DNA from: Vulcanimicrobiota bacterium
GTDB lineage: Bacteria > Vulcanimicrobiota > Xenobia > Xenobiales > JADMJV01
Assembly (NCBI GenBank): GCA_023447635.1
Contig: JAEXNA010000156.1
Span: forward strand, 1-63,730
Length of the DNA: 63,730 bases
Direction of reading: 5' to 3'
Numbering within the stretch: position 1 is the first letter of the stretch; every line of letters starts with the position of its first letter. Below the pieces are notes generated by a model. The model made no database searches. It had not been told where the DNA came from and saw nothing but the letters and a program-made list of their open reading frames with translations. The position numbers and the translations under genes were made by a program. Positions 8,334-17,665 of this stretch are shown piece after piece.

Positions 8334-9160
8334 GCGTTTATCCAGAGCCAGATGAGGAGGGCACCTCCGAACGCGACGCGGTAAAGCGCGAACGGTCGGA
8401 ACCCTCCTCTTTGTATATAGGCCAGGAACCGACTCAGGCACAGCCGACCGGTCCAGCCCGAAGCCGCGATGCCGAGCAAGATAGCTGGAACCAGGCCAGG
8501 GTCCATAGGGCTTTTGAGAGCTCCCCACCCTTTGAAGAGCGCCGCTCCAGCTACCACCGGGATCGACAGCAAAAAGGAAAACCTGGCCGCTGCCGGGCGC
8601 GATAGGCCGAGCAGCAGCCCTGCGGTCATGGTGACCCCGCTGCGGGAGGTTCCTGGGAGTAGGGCGGCCGCCTGGGCACTACCTATCAGGAGGGCTTGCC
8701 TGAAGCTCAGGCGGGAAAGGTCGCCAAGCTCCCCCCGGTTCGACCGGTCGGCCTTTTGCAGAAGCAGTCCCCAGGCGATAGAGAGGACCGCAACGGGTAA
8801 CAGGCCCTGCAGGTACGGTTCGACCAGGTCTTCGAGTAGGAAGCCGGCGACGGCGGCGGGCAGGGAGGCGACGGCCATCAGTTTCAGCAGGCGGGCCTCG
8901 GGATCGTCGGCCTGCCCTGCGCTGAAGACAAGCCTTTGCGCGGCCCGACCGAGTCCTTGAAGGTCGTCCCTGAAGTGCGAGAGCAAAGCGGCCAGGGTGC
9001 CGACGTGGAGCGCGACGTCAAAGGTTTTTCCGAGATAGGGCCATCCCAGTAGCTCGGGGAGGACGACCAGGTGGGCGGAAGACGAAATCGGAAGGAATTC
9101 GCAGACTCCCTGCACGAGCCCCAGGACGACCGCCTGAAGCTCGAGCGGGGGAGGGCTCAC
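8330..9160 (-). CDS. uppP: Undecaprenyl-diphosphatase
   Basis: 276 residues, typical length, with many membrane helices. The two signature loops are intact: VQGVCEFLPISSSAHLV near the N-terminus and LPGTSRSGVTM in the middle. The enzyme recycles undecaprenyl diphosphate to the monophosphate carrier needed for peptidoglycan and other wall polymers. Its start overlaps the stop of the amidase gene upstream by four bases (ATGA), so the two wall genes are coupled. Its stop overlaps the stop of the convergent pilC gene by four bases. Confidence 0.95.
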   Translation of the reverse strand: MSPPPLELQAVVLGLVQGVCEFLPISSSAHLVVLPELLGWPYLGKTFDVALHVGTLAALLSHFRDDLQGLGRAAQRLVFSAGQADDPEARLLKLMAVASLPAAVAGFLLEDLVEPYLQGLLPVAVLSIAWGLLLQKADRSNRGELGDLSRLSFRQALLIGSAQAAALLPGTSRSGVTMTAGLLLGLSRPAAARFSFLLSIPVVAGAALFKGWGALKSPMDPGLVPAILLGIAASGWTGRLCLSRFLAYIQRGGFRPFALYRVAFGGALLIWLWINA

Positions 9161-11142
9161 TTGCCTGCGGCCGAGACCGGGAAGTTCTTGGCCGCGTAGA
9201 CCCGCAGGCCCGCCGCGATGCCGCGGGCCAGCTGAGCGCGGTAGTTAGGGTCAGCCAACAGCTGGCCTTCCTTGGCGTTCGAGATAAAGGCCGTTTCGAT
9301 AAGGACGGCCGGCATCTGAGTGTGAGCCAGCACGAAGAAGCGGTCTTTGATCAGTCCGCGGTGGGTGCGACCGGTAGCATCCAGAAGGTCGTTCTCCAGG
9401 CTCTTCGCCAGCACGTAGTCGTCAGCTTTGTACCAATGGATCGAGGTGCCGCCTACGCTGGCGTTGGCAGCCGAGTTGCAGTGGACCGAGACAAACAGGT
9501 CGGCTTTCTGCTCATTGGCCAGACCGCTTCGCGCGCCCAACTCTTCCTTGTCCGAAGAGCCGGCGTAGCTCACGTCGCGGTCGACGGTTCGGGTCATCAC
9601 CACGTTCCAGCCTTCGGCGCGAAGGATCTCGGCCAGCTTCATGCAGATGTCCAGCGTGACTTGCTTTTCCGAGACGCCGTAGGCGCGGCTGATGGCGCCA
9701 GGGTCGGATCCCCCATGGCCGGGGTCGATGCAGATGGTACGGCCGGTGGCCGTTCCCGCCTTCGGCTTCTCGGTCCGGCCAGCGCCCTTGGTGGAGCCGC
9801 CGGAGGCCATCGTGCGGCCGGGGAACTCCAGGAACAGCTCGGCTTTTTCGCCGGGTACGGTGGTCACGGCCATGGGCCCCTGCAGATCGCAGACCAGGCG
9901 GACGACCGGGTTCGGCTCTGGCATGTTCTGTACGATGCGAACCCCTTGCAAGCCGGCGACCGAAGAGTCGAGGGTCGCTTTTTTGTCGGGATAGATCACG
10001 CCGGGGAAGTCAACGATGAAACGGTGCTGCCCTTCGGACAGGCGGGACCAACGGTAGGTCACCGGCTCCGAGAAGGTCAGCTTGAGTTGGGAGCCTTGCC
10101 AGGCTGCGCTCAGCAGGAGCGGTCTCTTGCTGGTGCTGGCGACGGGAGGGGTCGCGGGCGGCTTAGGACGGCTGTCGGGGTTTTCTCCTCCCGAGGCCGT
10201 CGGGGTCGACGGCGGGGCGGCGGGAGTGGCTGGTGCGCTAGGGGTAGAGGGCGTCTTCACGACGGTAGAAGGCGGGCTGGTGCGTACCGGAGGGACCGGA
10301 GTCGGCTTCCCCGCAGGCGGCTTGCCCGCAGCCGGAGGCTGAGCGGTGGCAACGGCACCCCGCTGACCCTTTTTCCAGTTGGCCTTGGCGACGTGCTCGA
10401 ACAGGTCGAAGCTCTTGGGAGTCGCTATCTTCACTCCATCGGGAGTGGGGATGACCACTCGGGTCACCGACGGGGCCGGCTGATTGTGGGCGACCTTGAT
10501 CTCTCCCAGGACCGGGTGCTGAAGACTCTCCTGATTGCGCGAGGGGGCGACTCCGACCAGGTCGATGACGGTGCGGTTGGGGTTTCTCAGTTTCGAGACC
10601 TTCTTGCGCACAGGCACCGAGGTCTTGACGTGAAGCACGGTCCCGGTGGGACCTTCATCGCTGAAGCTAAGACCCGTGAGGGTGGGCTCGACGTAGATCG
10701 AACCCTTGTCCCCCGGCCGAACGGTAACGCGACTGGTCAGCAACTCTTCCAGGCCGGAGATCGGGATGTGCACGGCGCCATCGACGATCCGAGGAGGGAC
10801 GGTCAGCGGCCGACCCAGCAAGACGCGCTGGCCGAGACCGAGCGTAAGCCCCGCGTCTCCGGTCAAGGTGGTGTTGTCAGGCGACCACACCAGGTCTCGA
10901 CCTAGCGCGCGAGCGGCCGCCATCAGGGACGGGTGGTCGGCTCGAACCAGCAGTTCGCCCTGAACGGACGTCTCGACCACGGGGATCTTCCAGCGTTGTC
11001 CCATGCTGTAGATCTCTCGCGTGCTTTTCTCGCCCAGGCTGGCTTCCTGAGCCGTTCCGGGACTAGCCAGAGCGCTCCAGAATAGCAGGGTAACGAGCGT
11101 CCAAAGCGCTCCGCGATATCTCAGCATGGTGTGCCGGCCCAT
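9157..11142 (-). CDS. N-acetylmuramoyl-L-alanine amidase with AMIN domains
   Basis: 661 residues with a signal peptide (LWTLVTLLFWSALASPGTAQ). After it comes a copper-amine-oxidase-N-like segment (LVRADHPSLMAAARALGRDL), a first AMIN-like domain (TVLHVKTSVPVRKKVSKL), a proline-rich linker of about 75 residues, a second AMIN domain (QLKLTFSEPVTYRWSRLSEG) and the catalytic Amidase_3 domain. Zinc and catalytic residues are seen in CIDPGHGGSDPGA, in DLFVSVHCNSAA and in AVLIETAFISN. It cleaves the bond between MurNAc and the stem peptide to split peptidoglycan. A GGAG motif precedes the ATG. It is coupled to uppP. Confidence 0.93.
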   Translation of the reverse strand: MGRHTMLRYRGALWTLVTLLFWSALASPGTAQEASLGEKSTREIYSMGQRWKIPVVETSVQGELLVRADHPSLMAAARALGRDLVWSPDNTTLTGDAGLTLGLGQRVLLGRPLTVPPRIVDGAVHIPISGLEELLTSRVTVRPGDKGSIYVEPTLTGLSFSDEGPTGTVLHVKTSVPVRKKVSKLRNPNRTVIDLVGVAPSRNQESLQHPVLGEIKVAHNQPAPSVTRVVIPTPDGVKIATPKSFDLFEHVAKANWKKGQRGAVATAQPPAAGKPPAGKPTPVPPVRTSPPSTVVKTPSTPSAPATPAAPPSTPTASGGENPDSRPKPPATPPVASTSKRPLLLSAAWQGSQLKLTFSEPVTYRWSRLSEGQHRFIVDFPGVIYPDKKATLDSSVAGLQGVRIVQNMPEPNPVVRLVCDLQGPMAVTTVPGEKAELFLEFPGRTMASGGSTKGAGRTEKPKAGTATGRTICIDPGHGGSDPGAISRAYGVSEKQVTLDICMKLAEILRAEGWNVVMTRTVDRDVSYAGSSDKEELGARSGLANEQKADLFVSVHCNSAANASVGGTSIHWYKADDYVLAKSLENDLLDATGRTHRGLIKDRFFVLAHTQMPAVLIETAFISNAKEGQLLADPNYRAQLARGIAAGLRVYAAKNFPVSAAGK

Positions 11143-11348
11143 GGTGGTCTCCTCGATGACAATAGAAATGGTTCAATTCCCCCACGAATCGGGTTCAACA
11201 GGCGAGATCCTCGGCCTCCTGCGACAGGGGCAAAGATTCCGCCGCAGCCGTGCCCGGAATAACAGGCCTCGGCCGGCACGGTTTCTTCAATCCCGGCTTC
11301 CCTGAAGGGGACGAAGGTTTTCCTTATGGCGCGCCAAAAACAGGCCGA

Positions 11349-12560
11349 ATGCCAGCTTCCCTACCAGATCTGACCGTCGAATGGACCTCCGACGACGGGG
11401 TGCCTATCCTCATGCGCCGTGCCCGTATGGAGGACCGGCCTGCTTTGCGCGCTCTCTACGCCGCCCAGTATGGCGACCGCTATGCCCTGCCGGAAGTCGT
11501 CGACGACGAGCGCAGCGCCGAGGTGCTGACCGGTGACAATTGGGTCTGGCTGCTGGCCGAGACCGGCGGGCAGGTCATCGCCTCGCTGATCTTTGGCTGG
11601 GACCCGGTCCACAGCATCGGAAAGAGTTTTGCCGGCGTAGTGGGTTCGGGTAAGCGGGGTAACAAGACCATGCATCGCATGCTTCGGGAGGGCCTGGACC
11701 GTCTGTTGGTCCACGGCGAGACTTTCGAACTGGTTTACGCGGTGGTCCGCTCGTTCGTTCCGCTCTCCTTTCACAGGGATCTGGCCAGTTTGGGATTCAC
11801 CGATGTCGGCGTCTTTCCCAACGTCCGGAAGGTCCTCCAGTACGAAACTCATGGACTCAAAGTCATCCTGGGGCCCAACGCGCTGGAGAGACGGCGCAAG
11901 GAACCCCTGCTGATCCCTCAACTCGAGGGCATCTACAACATCACCAGAGAGCGCTTCGGATTAGAGCCGGCACGCCTCGATCGCGGGGCGGTTCCGAAGG
12001 TCAAGCAGGCTGTGGACCTACGGGTCGAACTTCGCCCGGTGGCCGCTGCTGGGACGGATGGGGTGACCAAGAGCCGCATCGAGATGTTGCGGCGTTCGAG
12101 TCGTGACCTGAAGTTCGGTTTCTTTCCTCTGCACGAACCGAACCAGATCCTCAGCGATCCCACCGGTAAGGTAAGGGTCTTCCTATCTCACACCCCGACC
12201 GACGGCCACTCTTCTATTCTTGGCTTCGACCCGGGGCCGTACGACCCGGTCAGTGTCTTACAGTCGGTCTCTGACTACTGCGCCGAACGTGGCGGGGTTT
12301 ACCTGGAACTTCTTTGCTCGGCCTACGAGCCCGAACTTCAGGCGGCGGCGTATCTCGCTGGCTTCTTGCCCTGCGCCTATTTCCTATCGGCCTCCCGTAA
12401 CTACTACACCTCCGAGCGCGAGGACATCGTGGTGACCAGTAAGACCTTCGTCCCTCTCCATTTCGCGGGCCTTCGTCTGACCGAGACGGCCAAGCCCTAT
12501 CTGCTGGAGTTCTACAAGGTGTACACGGGCCGTCTCTGGGAAGAGCTTAACGATGCTTGA
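11349..12560 (+). CDS. GNAT-family acyltransferase, first gene of LuxC/LuxE cassette
   Basis: About 403 residues from the ATG at 11349 (MPASLPDLTVEWTSDDG); upstream in-frame codons are less likely. The N-terminal half is GNAT-like (ILMRRARMEDRPALRALYAA; then strands before VGSGKRGNKTMHRMLREG, the acetyl-CoA loop region). The C-terminal half (YLELLCSAYEPELQAAAYLA and following) looks like a second, degenerate GNAT fold. The 3' end overlaps the start of the LuxE-like gene by eight bases, so the two are co-translated. It probably transfers an acyl group to or from the product of the two neighbours; the substrate is unknown. Confidence 0.8.
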   Translation: MPASLPDLTVEWTSDDGVPILMRRARMEDRPALRALYAAQYGDRYALPEVVDDERSAEVLTGDNWVWLLAETGGQVIASLIFGWDPVHSIGKSFAGVVGSGKRGNKTMHRMLREGLDRLLVHGETFELVYAVVRSFVPLSFHRDLASLGFTDVGVFPNVRKVLQYETHGLKVILGPNALERRRKEPLLIPQLEGIYNITRERFGLEPARLDRGAVPKVKQAVDLRVELRPVAAAGTDGVTKSRIEMLRRSSRDLKFGFFPLHEPNQILSDPTGKVRVFLSHTPTDGHSSILGFDPGPYDPVSVLQSVSDYCAERGGVYLELLCSAYEPELQAAAYLAGFLPCAYFLSASRNYYTSEREDIVVTSKTFVPLHFAGLRLTETAKPYLLEFYKVYTGRLWEELNDA

Positions 12561-13776
12561 GACCTCAGACCTCTTGAAAGTAGGCAAACTAGGTCACGAA
12601 GGTACGGCGTCCGTCGCCTATCTCGAACGCGCTCGCAAACTGTTGCAAAGCCGCAGGGGTTCGACCGATGCCCTGATCGGGGGGCGCAAGGGCGTGCATA
12701 TCCGCGCCAAAGACGAGCACCTGTTCCTGCTCTCGATGCAGGAGGCTTTTGCCTACCACTACATCGCCTCCGAGCAGTTCCAGGCGCTGTGTGCCGATGC
12801 GGGCTTCTATCCTTGGAATCTCAAGCGGAGCGAGCAGGTGGCCTCGATCCCCTACTTCTTCGTGACCGCACTGAAGTATTACCAGGTGGCTTCGGTTCCT
12901 CAAGAGCAGATCTCTCTGACGCTGAGATCCTCGGGCACGACCGGACAAACCAGCCAGATCGTGCTCGATCGCACTTCGCTGCGGCGGATCAAACGGATCG
13001 TGCATCACATCTACGACGATTTCGGAATGCGCGACAATCGGCGCACGAACTACCTCTGCTTCACCTACGACCCCGAAGTGGCCAAAGACGTAGGGACAGC
13101 CTACTCGGACAAGCTTCTGACTTCGCTGACCAGGGTCGAGGACGTTTTCTACGCCATCGAGTGGAACGAGGAGAAGAACGACTGGCACCTGGATTCCCGC
13201 CGGGTCGAGCAGGCTCTGGATCGTTTCGAAGCTTCGGGCAAGCCGTTCCGCCTGCTAGGTTTTCCGGCCCATACCTGGGATGTTCTCAACGAGATCGTGG
13301 CCCGACGGGGCAAGCCGTACCGCTTTGGGCCGCTCTCCTATGTGATCACCGGGGGCGGCTGGAAAGGTTTTGACGGCCGGGCTATTTCGCCGCCGGAGTT
13401 TCGCGAGGGAGTCTCGACGGCTCTGGGGATTCCGAAGAAGAATACTCGCGACCTGTACGGTATGGTCGAGCACGGCGTGCCTTACTGCGAATGTGAAAAG
13501 CACAGGATGCACGTACCGCGCTATAGCCGCGTTTTCGCTCGAGACCCGGTGACGCTGGAAGTGCTCCCTCCCGGCCAGAGCGGTCTGCTGCATTTTGTAA
13601 CCTCCTACCATCACTCGTACCCCGCCATCAGCTTGCTGACCACGGACTACGGCCACATTCTCGAGAAGTGTCCCTGTGGACGCCCCTCTCCCGTCCTGGT
13701 GCTCGAGGGTCGAGCCGGCCTGACCAAGCACAAAGGGTGCGCCATCAACGCGCTCAAGGTCCGCGCCGACATATAG
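12553..13776 (+). CDS. LuxE/PaaK-family acyl-protein synthetase / acyl-activating enzyme
   Basis: 407 residues. The adenylate-forming signature is plain: LRSSGTTGQTSQI near residues 124-136. The aromatic motif SIPYFFVTALKY upstream of it is like LuxE. Further on are LLGFPAHTWDVL, VITGGGWKGF and LYGMVEHGVPYCECE, and near the C-terminus a cysteine pair in ILEKCPCGRPSP. Family members activate a carboxylic acid with ATP and load it onto their own cysteine or a partner, feeding LuxC reductase. Overlap with the GNAT gene and a LuxC fusion 60 bases downstream support a joint pathway. No luxA or luxB is present, so light emission is not implied. Confidence 0.85.
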   Translation: MLETSDLLKVGKLGHEGTASVAYLERARKLLQSRRGSTDALIGGRKGVHIRAKDEHLFLLSMQEAFAYHYIASEQFQALCADAGFYPWNLKRSEQVASIPYFFVTALKYYQVASVPQEQISLTLRSSGTTGQTSQIVLDRTSLRRIKRIVHHIYDDFGMRDNRRTNYLCFTYDPEVAKDVGTAYSDKLLTSLTRVEDVFYAIEWNEEKNDWHLDSRRVEQALDRFEASGKPFRLLGFPAHTWDVLNEIVARRGKPYRFGPLSYVITGGGWKGFDGRAISPPEFREGVSTALGIPKKNTRDLYGMVEHGVPYCECEKHRMHVPRYSRVFARDPVTLEVLPPGQSGLLHFVTSYHHSYPAISLLTTDYGHILEKCPCGRPSPVLVLEGRAGLTKHKGCAINALKVRADI

Positions 13777-13835
13777 AACGGCGGACTCACGCTCAAGAAG
13801 GTCGCCGCCCGGGCGAGAGGAATCTCCCTGGCCAT

Positions 13836-16463
13836 ATGAACGCGCAGCACTACATTTTCGGAAATCTCGAAGAAGGCCCCCTCACTGTAGAGAGGGTGGA
13901 CGACGTGCTGCGCCACGCGGCCTCGCTGAGTTTACGAACCCTGGCGATTCGGGAGATTCTCGATGTGCTAGACCAGGCGGGAAGGGCCTGGCGCGATCCC
14001 TCGTACCCCCTCCGTCGGTTAGCCAGGGAGCGGCTTCCCGAACTGGTGGGCTTTTCGCCGGAGATGGTCGACCGCGGCTTCGCAGAACTCGGTCGTCTGC
14101 TCGATCGGCACGAACTCGAAGGGAAGATCGGACATGAACTCGGACGCGCTTCCTTTCTCGACGGCTGGACCTGGAGCAAGGGTTACGACGGCTACCTGAG
14201 GGCGACCCCGCTTGGAGTGGTGACTCACGTCTCTCCCGGCAATGTCTTTCTGGGCGCCGCCGACTCGCTGGTTCACGGCCTTCTCACCAAGAACATCAAT
14301 CTGGTCAAGGTGTCGCGCGGCGACCCGTTGTTTCCGCTGCTTTTTGCCCAGAGCATTCGCGATATGGACCGCAGCGGGCGCGTCGCCTCTTCCTTCTGTA
14401 TCCTGACCCTGCCCGAAGAGCGCGAAGAGATCGAGAATCGGCTGAAGTTGGGTTCGGACGGCATCGTGATCTGGGGGGGAGGAGAGGCCGTGAAGTCGTG
14501 GAGCCAGGGCGCCGCCGACGGAGTCAAGATCGTCCCCTACGGTCCCCGCTTTTCGTTCTCCCTGATCACCGAAGAGCATCTGGCCTCGACCCCCCTGGCG
14601 GAGCTTCCTCTGGGAGGCCTGGTCGAGGACGTGGTGACCTGGGAGACCCGGGCTTGCGGTTCGCCCCAGGTCCTGTTCTGGCCTGAAGCACGCTTGGACC
14701 TGATCGACCCGTTCCTGGACCTTCTGGTTCCGAAGTTCGAAGAGTGGGGCGCGCTCCTGCCGCCGGCTCCCCGAGATCCGGACCTGGCTGTCGAGTTGCG
14801 TCGCGAATATGAACTGACCCGCTATCTGGCGGTTCGGGGTCAGGCTCAGGCGGTTGCTGCCTCGGACCTATCCTGGAGTGTGCAGGTTCGCCCCTGGGCC
14901 GAGCATCGGGTCAGCCCGCTGCATCGAACGCTGATCGTGGTCCCGTATCCCGATCACGCTACTCTGGCCCAATGGCTTCGTCCCCTGCGACATACCTTGC
15001 AGACCATGGGGCTCGCCGCCGAGCCGGGAGAGTGGCGTCTGGTTGGCCTGATGGCCACCGACCTTGGTGTGCATCGTCTCACCGAGTGGGGCAAGATGTG
15101 GAAGGCCAAGCATGGTAGTCCTCACGACGGCGCCTTCCAGTTAGCGCAGCTGATCCGCTGGTCGACCATCGAATCGCTGCCCGAGCGCTTCGACGCCGAC
15201 AAGCGACTGAAACCCAAGGCGCCTTCCAAGACTCGAAAGTTGGCCAACCTGCTGGATTTTGCCAGAGCTCGCTCGGAGTATTATCGCCAGGTTCTACCTG
15301 ACGTCGAACTCGAAGGGGCGCGCGACCTGGTCAAGTTCCCCAGGCTCGACGCCGAGACGCTGCGCCGGAATACGCCGCCAGCCGGCAGCGCGCTGCTGAC
15401 AGGCTCGTTAGAAGGAGCCTACATCTTCGCTTCGGGCGGGTCGACGGGGGCTCCTAAGTTCTCTTTCTATAATCTGGAAGAGTGGGAAGACGTCACCGAC
15501 ATCCTGAGCGCCATCTACCAGAAGGCTGGTGTGACGAAGGGCGATACCGTCGCTAACCTGTTTATGGCGGGCAATCTGTGGACCAGCTTCCTGGCCGCCA
15601 GTGAAGCACTGGAAAAGTTGGGCTGTGTCAAACTGCCGATCGCCGGCAACGTCGACCCCGAAAGCATGATGGCCTACCTGCAGATGTTCCGTCCCACCGT
15701 ACTGCTCGGCCTGCCTTCGCTTTTGGTTCGCCTGGCGGAACTGTTCGAAGAGAAGGGGCAGCGTCTGCAGGTGCGGACCGTCCTCTACGGCGGGGAAGCG
15801 ATGTCTCGCGAGGCGCGCGCCTATCTGCAAGAGATTCTCGGGGCGACCACGGTGGCTTCGGCCGGCTACGCCTCGGTCGACGCCGGCCCGATCGGTTTCC
15901 AGACTCTGGACCTTCCGGGCGGCTATCATCACCTTATCTATGCCTACCAGTTCATCGAATTTCTCGATCCCGAGACCGGAGAGCCGGTGCCGGACGGCCA
16001 GGTCGGTGAGATCACCGTGACTTGCCTGGGGCGTCGTCTGATGCCGCTTATTCGCTACCGCACCGGCGATCTGGGGCGCTGGGTGGATAGTCCCAATCGC
16101 ATCTTTGAACTCAAGGGGCGCATCGGCGATCGGATCCGCATCGGTACGGCTGATATCTATCCCGCTGACGTGGCCCGTATCCTCGACGGCGTTCCCGGGG
16201 CCGGCCATCTTTTCCAGCTGACCATCTCGAAGAAGGGCCCGAAGGACCACGTCGAGCTGCAGGTCGAGCGGTCGGCTCGCTTGGGTAGCGAGCTGGAAGG
16301 CGGGACGGTTCGAGGCGCCTTGCTATCCGAACTCGACGAGGTGAGAGAGGCGCTGGAGCAAGGTTGGATCGAAGATCTGGTGGTTGATGTGGTGCCCCAA
16401 GGGACGCTGCAAGGGATGCGACGCACCGGGAAGATCCGCGCCGTGGTCGATCTGCGTTCATAA
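13836..16463 (+). CDS. LuxC acyl-CoA reductase fused to a PaaK-type AMP ligase
   Basis: 875 residues in two parts. Residues about 1-440 are LuxC: LGVVTHVSPGNVFLGAADSL, VIWGGGEAVKSW, and the probable catalytic Cys274 in TRACGSPQVLFWP, an aldehyde-dehydrogenase-like active site that reduces an acyl-thioester to an aldehyde with NADPH. Residues about 445-875 are a PaaK-type adenylate-forming ligase: FARARSEYYRQVLP, the ATP loop FASGGSTGAPKFS (532-543), VLYGGEAMSREARAYL, and PLIRYRTGDLG near the C-terminal subdomain. Activation and reduction are therefore joined in one chain. The ATG at 13836 was chosen because upstream codons overlap the LuxE-like gene. The substrate is unknown. Confidence 0.88.
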   Translation: MNAQHYIFGNLEEGPLTVERVDDVLRHAASLSLRTLAIREILDVLDQAGRAWRDPSYPLRRLARERLPELVGFSPEMVDRGFAELGRLLDRHELEGKIGHELGRASFLDGWTWSKGYDGYLRATPLGVVTHVSPGNVFLGAADSLVHGLLTKNINLVKVSRGDPLFPLLFAQSIRDMDRSGRVASSFCILTLPEEREEIENRLKLGSDGIVIWGGGEAVKSWSQGAADGVKIVPYGPRFSFSLITEEHLASTPLAELPLGGLVEDVVTWETRACGSPQVLFWPEARLDLIDPFLDLLVPKFEEWGALLPPAPRDPDLAVELRREYELTRYLAVRGQAQAVAASDLSWSVQVRPWAEHRVSPLHRTLIVVPYPDHATLAQWLRPLRHTLQTMGLAAEPGEWRLVGLMATDLGVHRLTEWGKMWKAKHGSPHDGAFQLAQLIRWSTIESLPERFDADKRLKPKAPSKTRKLANLLDFARARSEYYRQVLPDVELEGARDLVKFPRLDAETLRRNTPPAGSALLTGSLEGAYIFASGGSTGAPKFSFYNLEEWEDVTDILSAIYQKAGVTKGDTVANLFMAGNLWTSFLAASEALEKLGCVKLPIAGNVDPESMMAYLQMFRPTVLLGLPSLLVRLAELFEEKGQRLQVRTVLYGGEAMSREARAYLQEILGATTVASAGYASVDAGPIGFQTLDLPGGYHHLIYAYQFIEFLDPETGEPVPDGQVGEITVTCLGRRLMPLIRYRTGDLGRWVDSPNRIFELKGRIGDRIRIGTADIYPADVARILDGVPGAGHLFQLTISKKGPKDHVELQVERSARLGSELEGGTVRGALLSELDEVREALEQGWIEDLVVDVVPQGTLQGMRRTGKIRAVVDLRS

Positions 16464-16493
16464 CATGTTTACAAAATTGTCGAGACTTTGCCC

Positions 16494-16521
16494 TTAACAT
16501 TTCTCCCTCGTGTGAGATAAT
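16494..16521 (+). promoter_or_regulatory. Sigma-70-type promoter for the small gene at 16559
   Basis: TTAACA at 16494-16499 and GATAAT at 16516-16521 are separated by 16 bases. Transcription should begin near 16528, giving a leader of about 30 bases that contains GGAGGA. This is among the best consensus promoters in the window. Confidence 0.7.
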
Positions 16522-16558
16522 GGCTCTAGAAGAAAAGATTTTCGGAGGAAAGACAACA

Positions 16559-16831
16559 ATGCTTCAGGCCGCACTCATCGCCGCTCCCCTCATCATGCAA
16601 GGGATCAGCACCATCGGATCCATCTTCGGCAGCCGCAAGGCCAAGAAGCAGATGAAGGCTCAGCTGGAGCAGTTGAACGCCCAGACCGCCGCTGGCGCCA
16701 AGGCGCTGCAGGCGCAGACCCAGGCCGTTCTCGGTTCCATCGGCGGCAACTACACCGGTCCCTCCGGCATCAATGCCGGCGCCCAAGGCATCGGACGTAT
16801 GGCTGGCGGCCCTCCTTTCCTCGGGGGCTAA
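16559..16831 (+). CDS. Small glycine-rich helical protein, probably highly expressed
   Basis: 90 residues. The N-terminal segment is hydrophobic (MLQAALIAAPLIMQGISTIG), followed by a basic patch (SRKAKKQMK), an Ala/Gln-rich coiled-coil stretch (about residues 30-60), and a Gly/Pro-rich tail ending GGPPFLGG. The start is set by GGAGGA about nine bases upstream; an in-frame ATG at 16520 lies inside the -10 box and is rejected. It has its own near-consensus promoter and terminator, so it looks like a monocistronic, abundant small protein. A membrane or surface-structural role is possible. No family is recognised. Confidence 0.75.
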   Translation: MLQAALIAAPLIMQGISTIGSIFGSRKAKKQMKAQLEQLNAQTAAGAKALQAQTQAVLGSIGGNYTGPSGINAGAQGIGRMAGGPPFLGG

Positions 16832-16868
16832 CCTCCAAGAACATAGCTAGAGCCTACGCTCTAGAAGA

Positions 16869-16895
16869 AAAAAGAAGCTACGGCTTCTTTTTTTC
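16869..16895 (+). terminator. Intrinsic terminator
   Basis: An 8-bp stem (AAAGAAGC with its complement, short loop) is followed by a run of T. It follows the small gene at 16559, with a weaker hairpin (CTAGAGC...GCTCTAG) just before it. Confidence 0.8.
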
Positions 16896-16975
16896 TTTCC
16901 CGTTCGGGGTTGAAGTAGACTTACAGGTCGCTGGAGGGGCGTCGCGGGAATTCCGGCCTAGGAGTTCTTCTCCCG

Positions 16976-17665
16976 TTGTCTAACACCGGCCCCATGATCT
17001 GCGTACGATGCGGCACGGATAACCCCGACCACGCGAAATACTGCACCAAGTGCAGCGCCATGCTTCTCCAGGCGGCCCCTGAAGGGCTTCCTCAGACCTC
17101 GAGTATCGACCTCGATGAAGAGATCGAGTATCCCGTTGCGCAGTATCACTACCAGTCGCCCATCCTTGAACAGTTAGCCTGGGCCGTGCACGAGTTTGTC
17201 GAAGAAGAGGGCGAACTCGAACCGGTGGTCGAGGCGTACGAAGCGTTCCGAGAGATTTATGAAGGGTTTCGCAAAGAGATCCCCGTGCTGCAGGAGTTGC
17301 ACTACTCTAGCGACGGCTTCATCGAAGGCGACCCCACCCCGAAATTCGTGAAGTATCTGCTGAACCGGTCGATCGAGGCGTACAGCGAGGGGGAAGCTCT
17401 GTTCGAAGGCTACCTCGAAGCGCTCGAGCGACTTGGCGAGGATGAGGACTTTCCGGATCCTCAACCGCTGATGGACGGGACGAAAAGCTGGCTGAGCTGT
17501 AACGACAACATCTGTATGACGTTCGAACTGCTGACGGGCCAGAATCAGGCGCTGACCATGCTGCTCGACGACTACGATGAACGGGTGGCGCGCGGCGAGG
17601 ATGTTTCCGGCGCCAGCGACGGCGACCCCGCCGACGAAGAGATCGAAGAAGGCGCCGAAGTCTAG
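16976..17665 (+). CDS. Zinc-ribbon protein with an acidic helical domain
   Basis: 229 residues from TTG (or 223 from the ATG at 16994). The N-terminus is a four-cysteine zinc ribbon: CVRCGTDNPDHAKYCTKC. The remainder is strongly acidic and helical (HEFVEEEGELEPVVEAYEAF) and ends in a run of Asp and Glu. TAGGAG lies 12 bases before the TTG; the ATG has no such site, so the TTG is kept with doubt. It may act as an adaptor or regulatory protein. No catalytic motif is seen, and the family of the acidic domain is not recognised. Confidence 0.75.
   Translation: MSNTGPMICVRCGTDNPDHAKYCTKCSAMLLQAAPEGLPQTSSIDLDEEIEYPVAQYHYQSPILEQLAWAVHEFVEEEGELEPVVEAYEAFREIYEGFRKEIPVLQELHYSSDGFIEGDPTPKFVKYLLNRSIEAYSEGEALFEGYLEALERLGEDEDFPDPQPLMDGTKSWLSCNDNICMTFELLTGQNQALTMLLDDYDERVARGEDVSGASDGDPADEEIEEGAEV

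Noticed and set aside
9322..10905. A 527-residue plus-strand frame inside the amidase gene
   Set aside because: Arg/Gly-rich shadow of the amidase coding strand; the minus-strand protein has complete catalytic motifs.
11349..16463. A bioluminescence (lux) operon
   Set aside because: No luxA or luxB is present and the LuxC is fused to a PaaK ligase, so only the acyl-reduction part is suggested.
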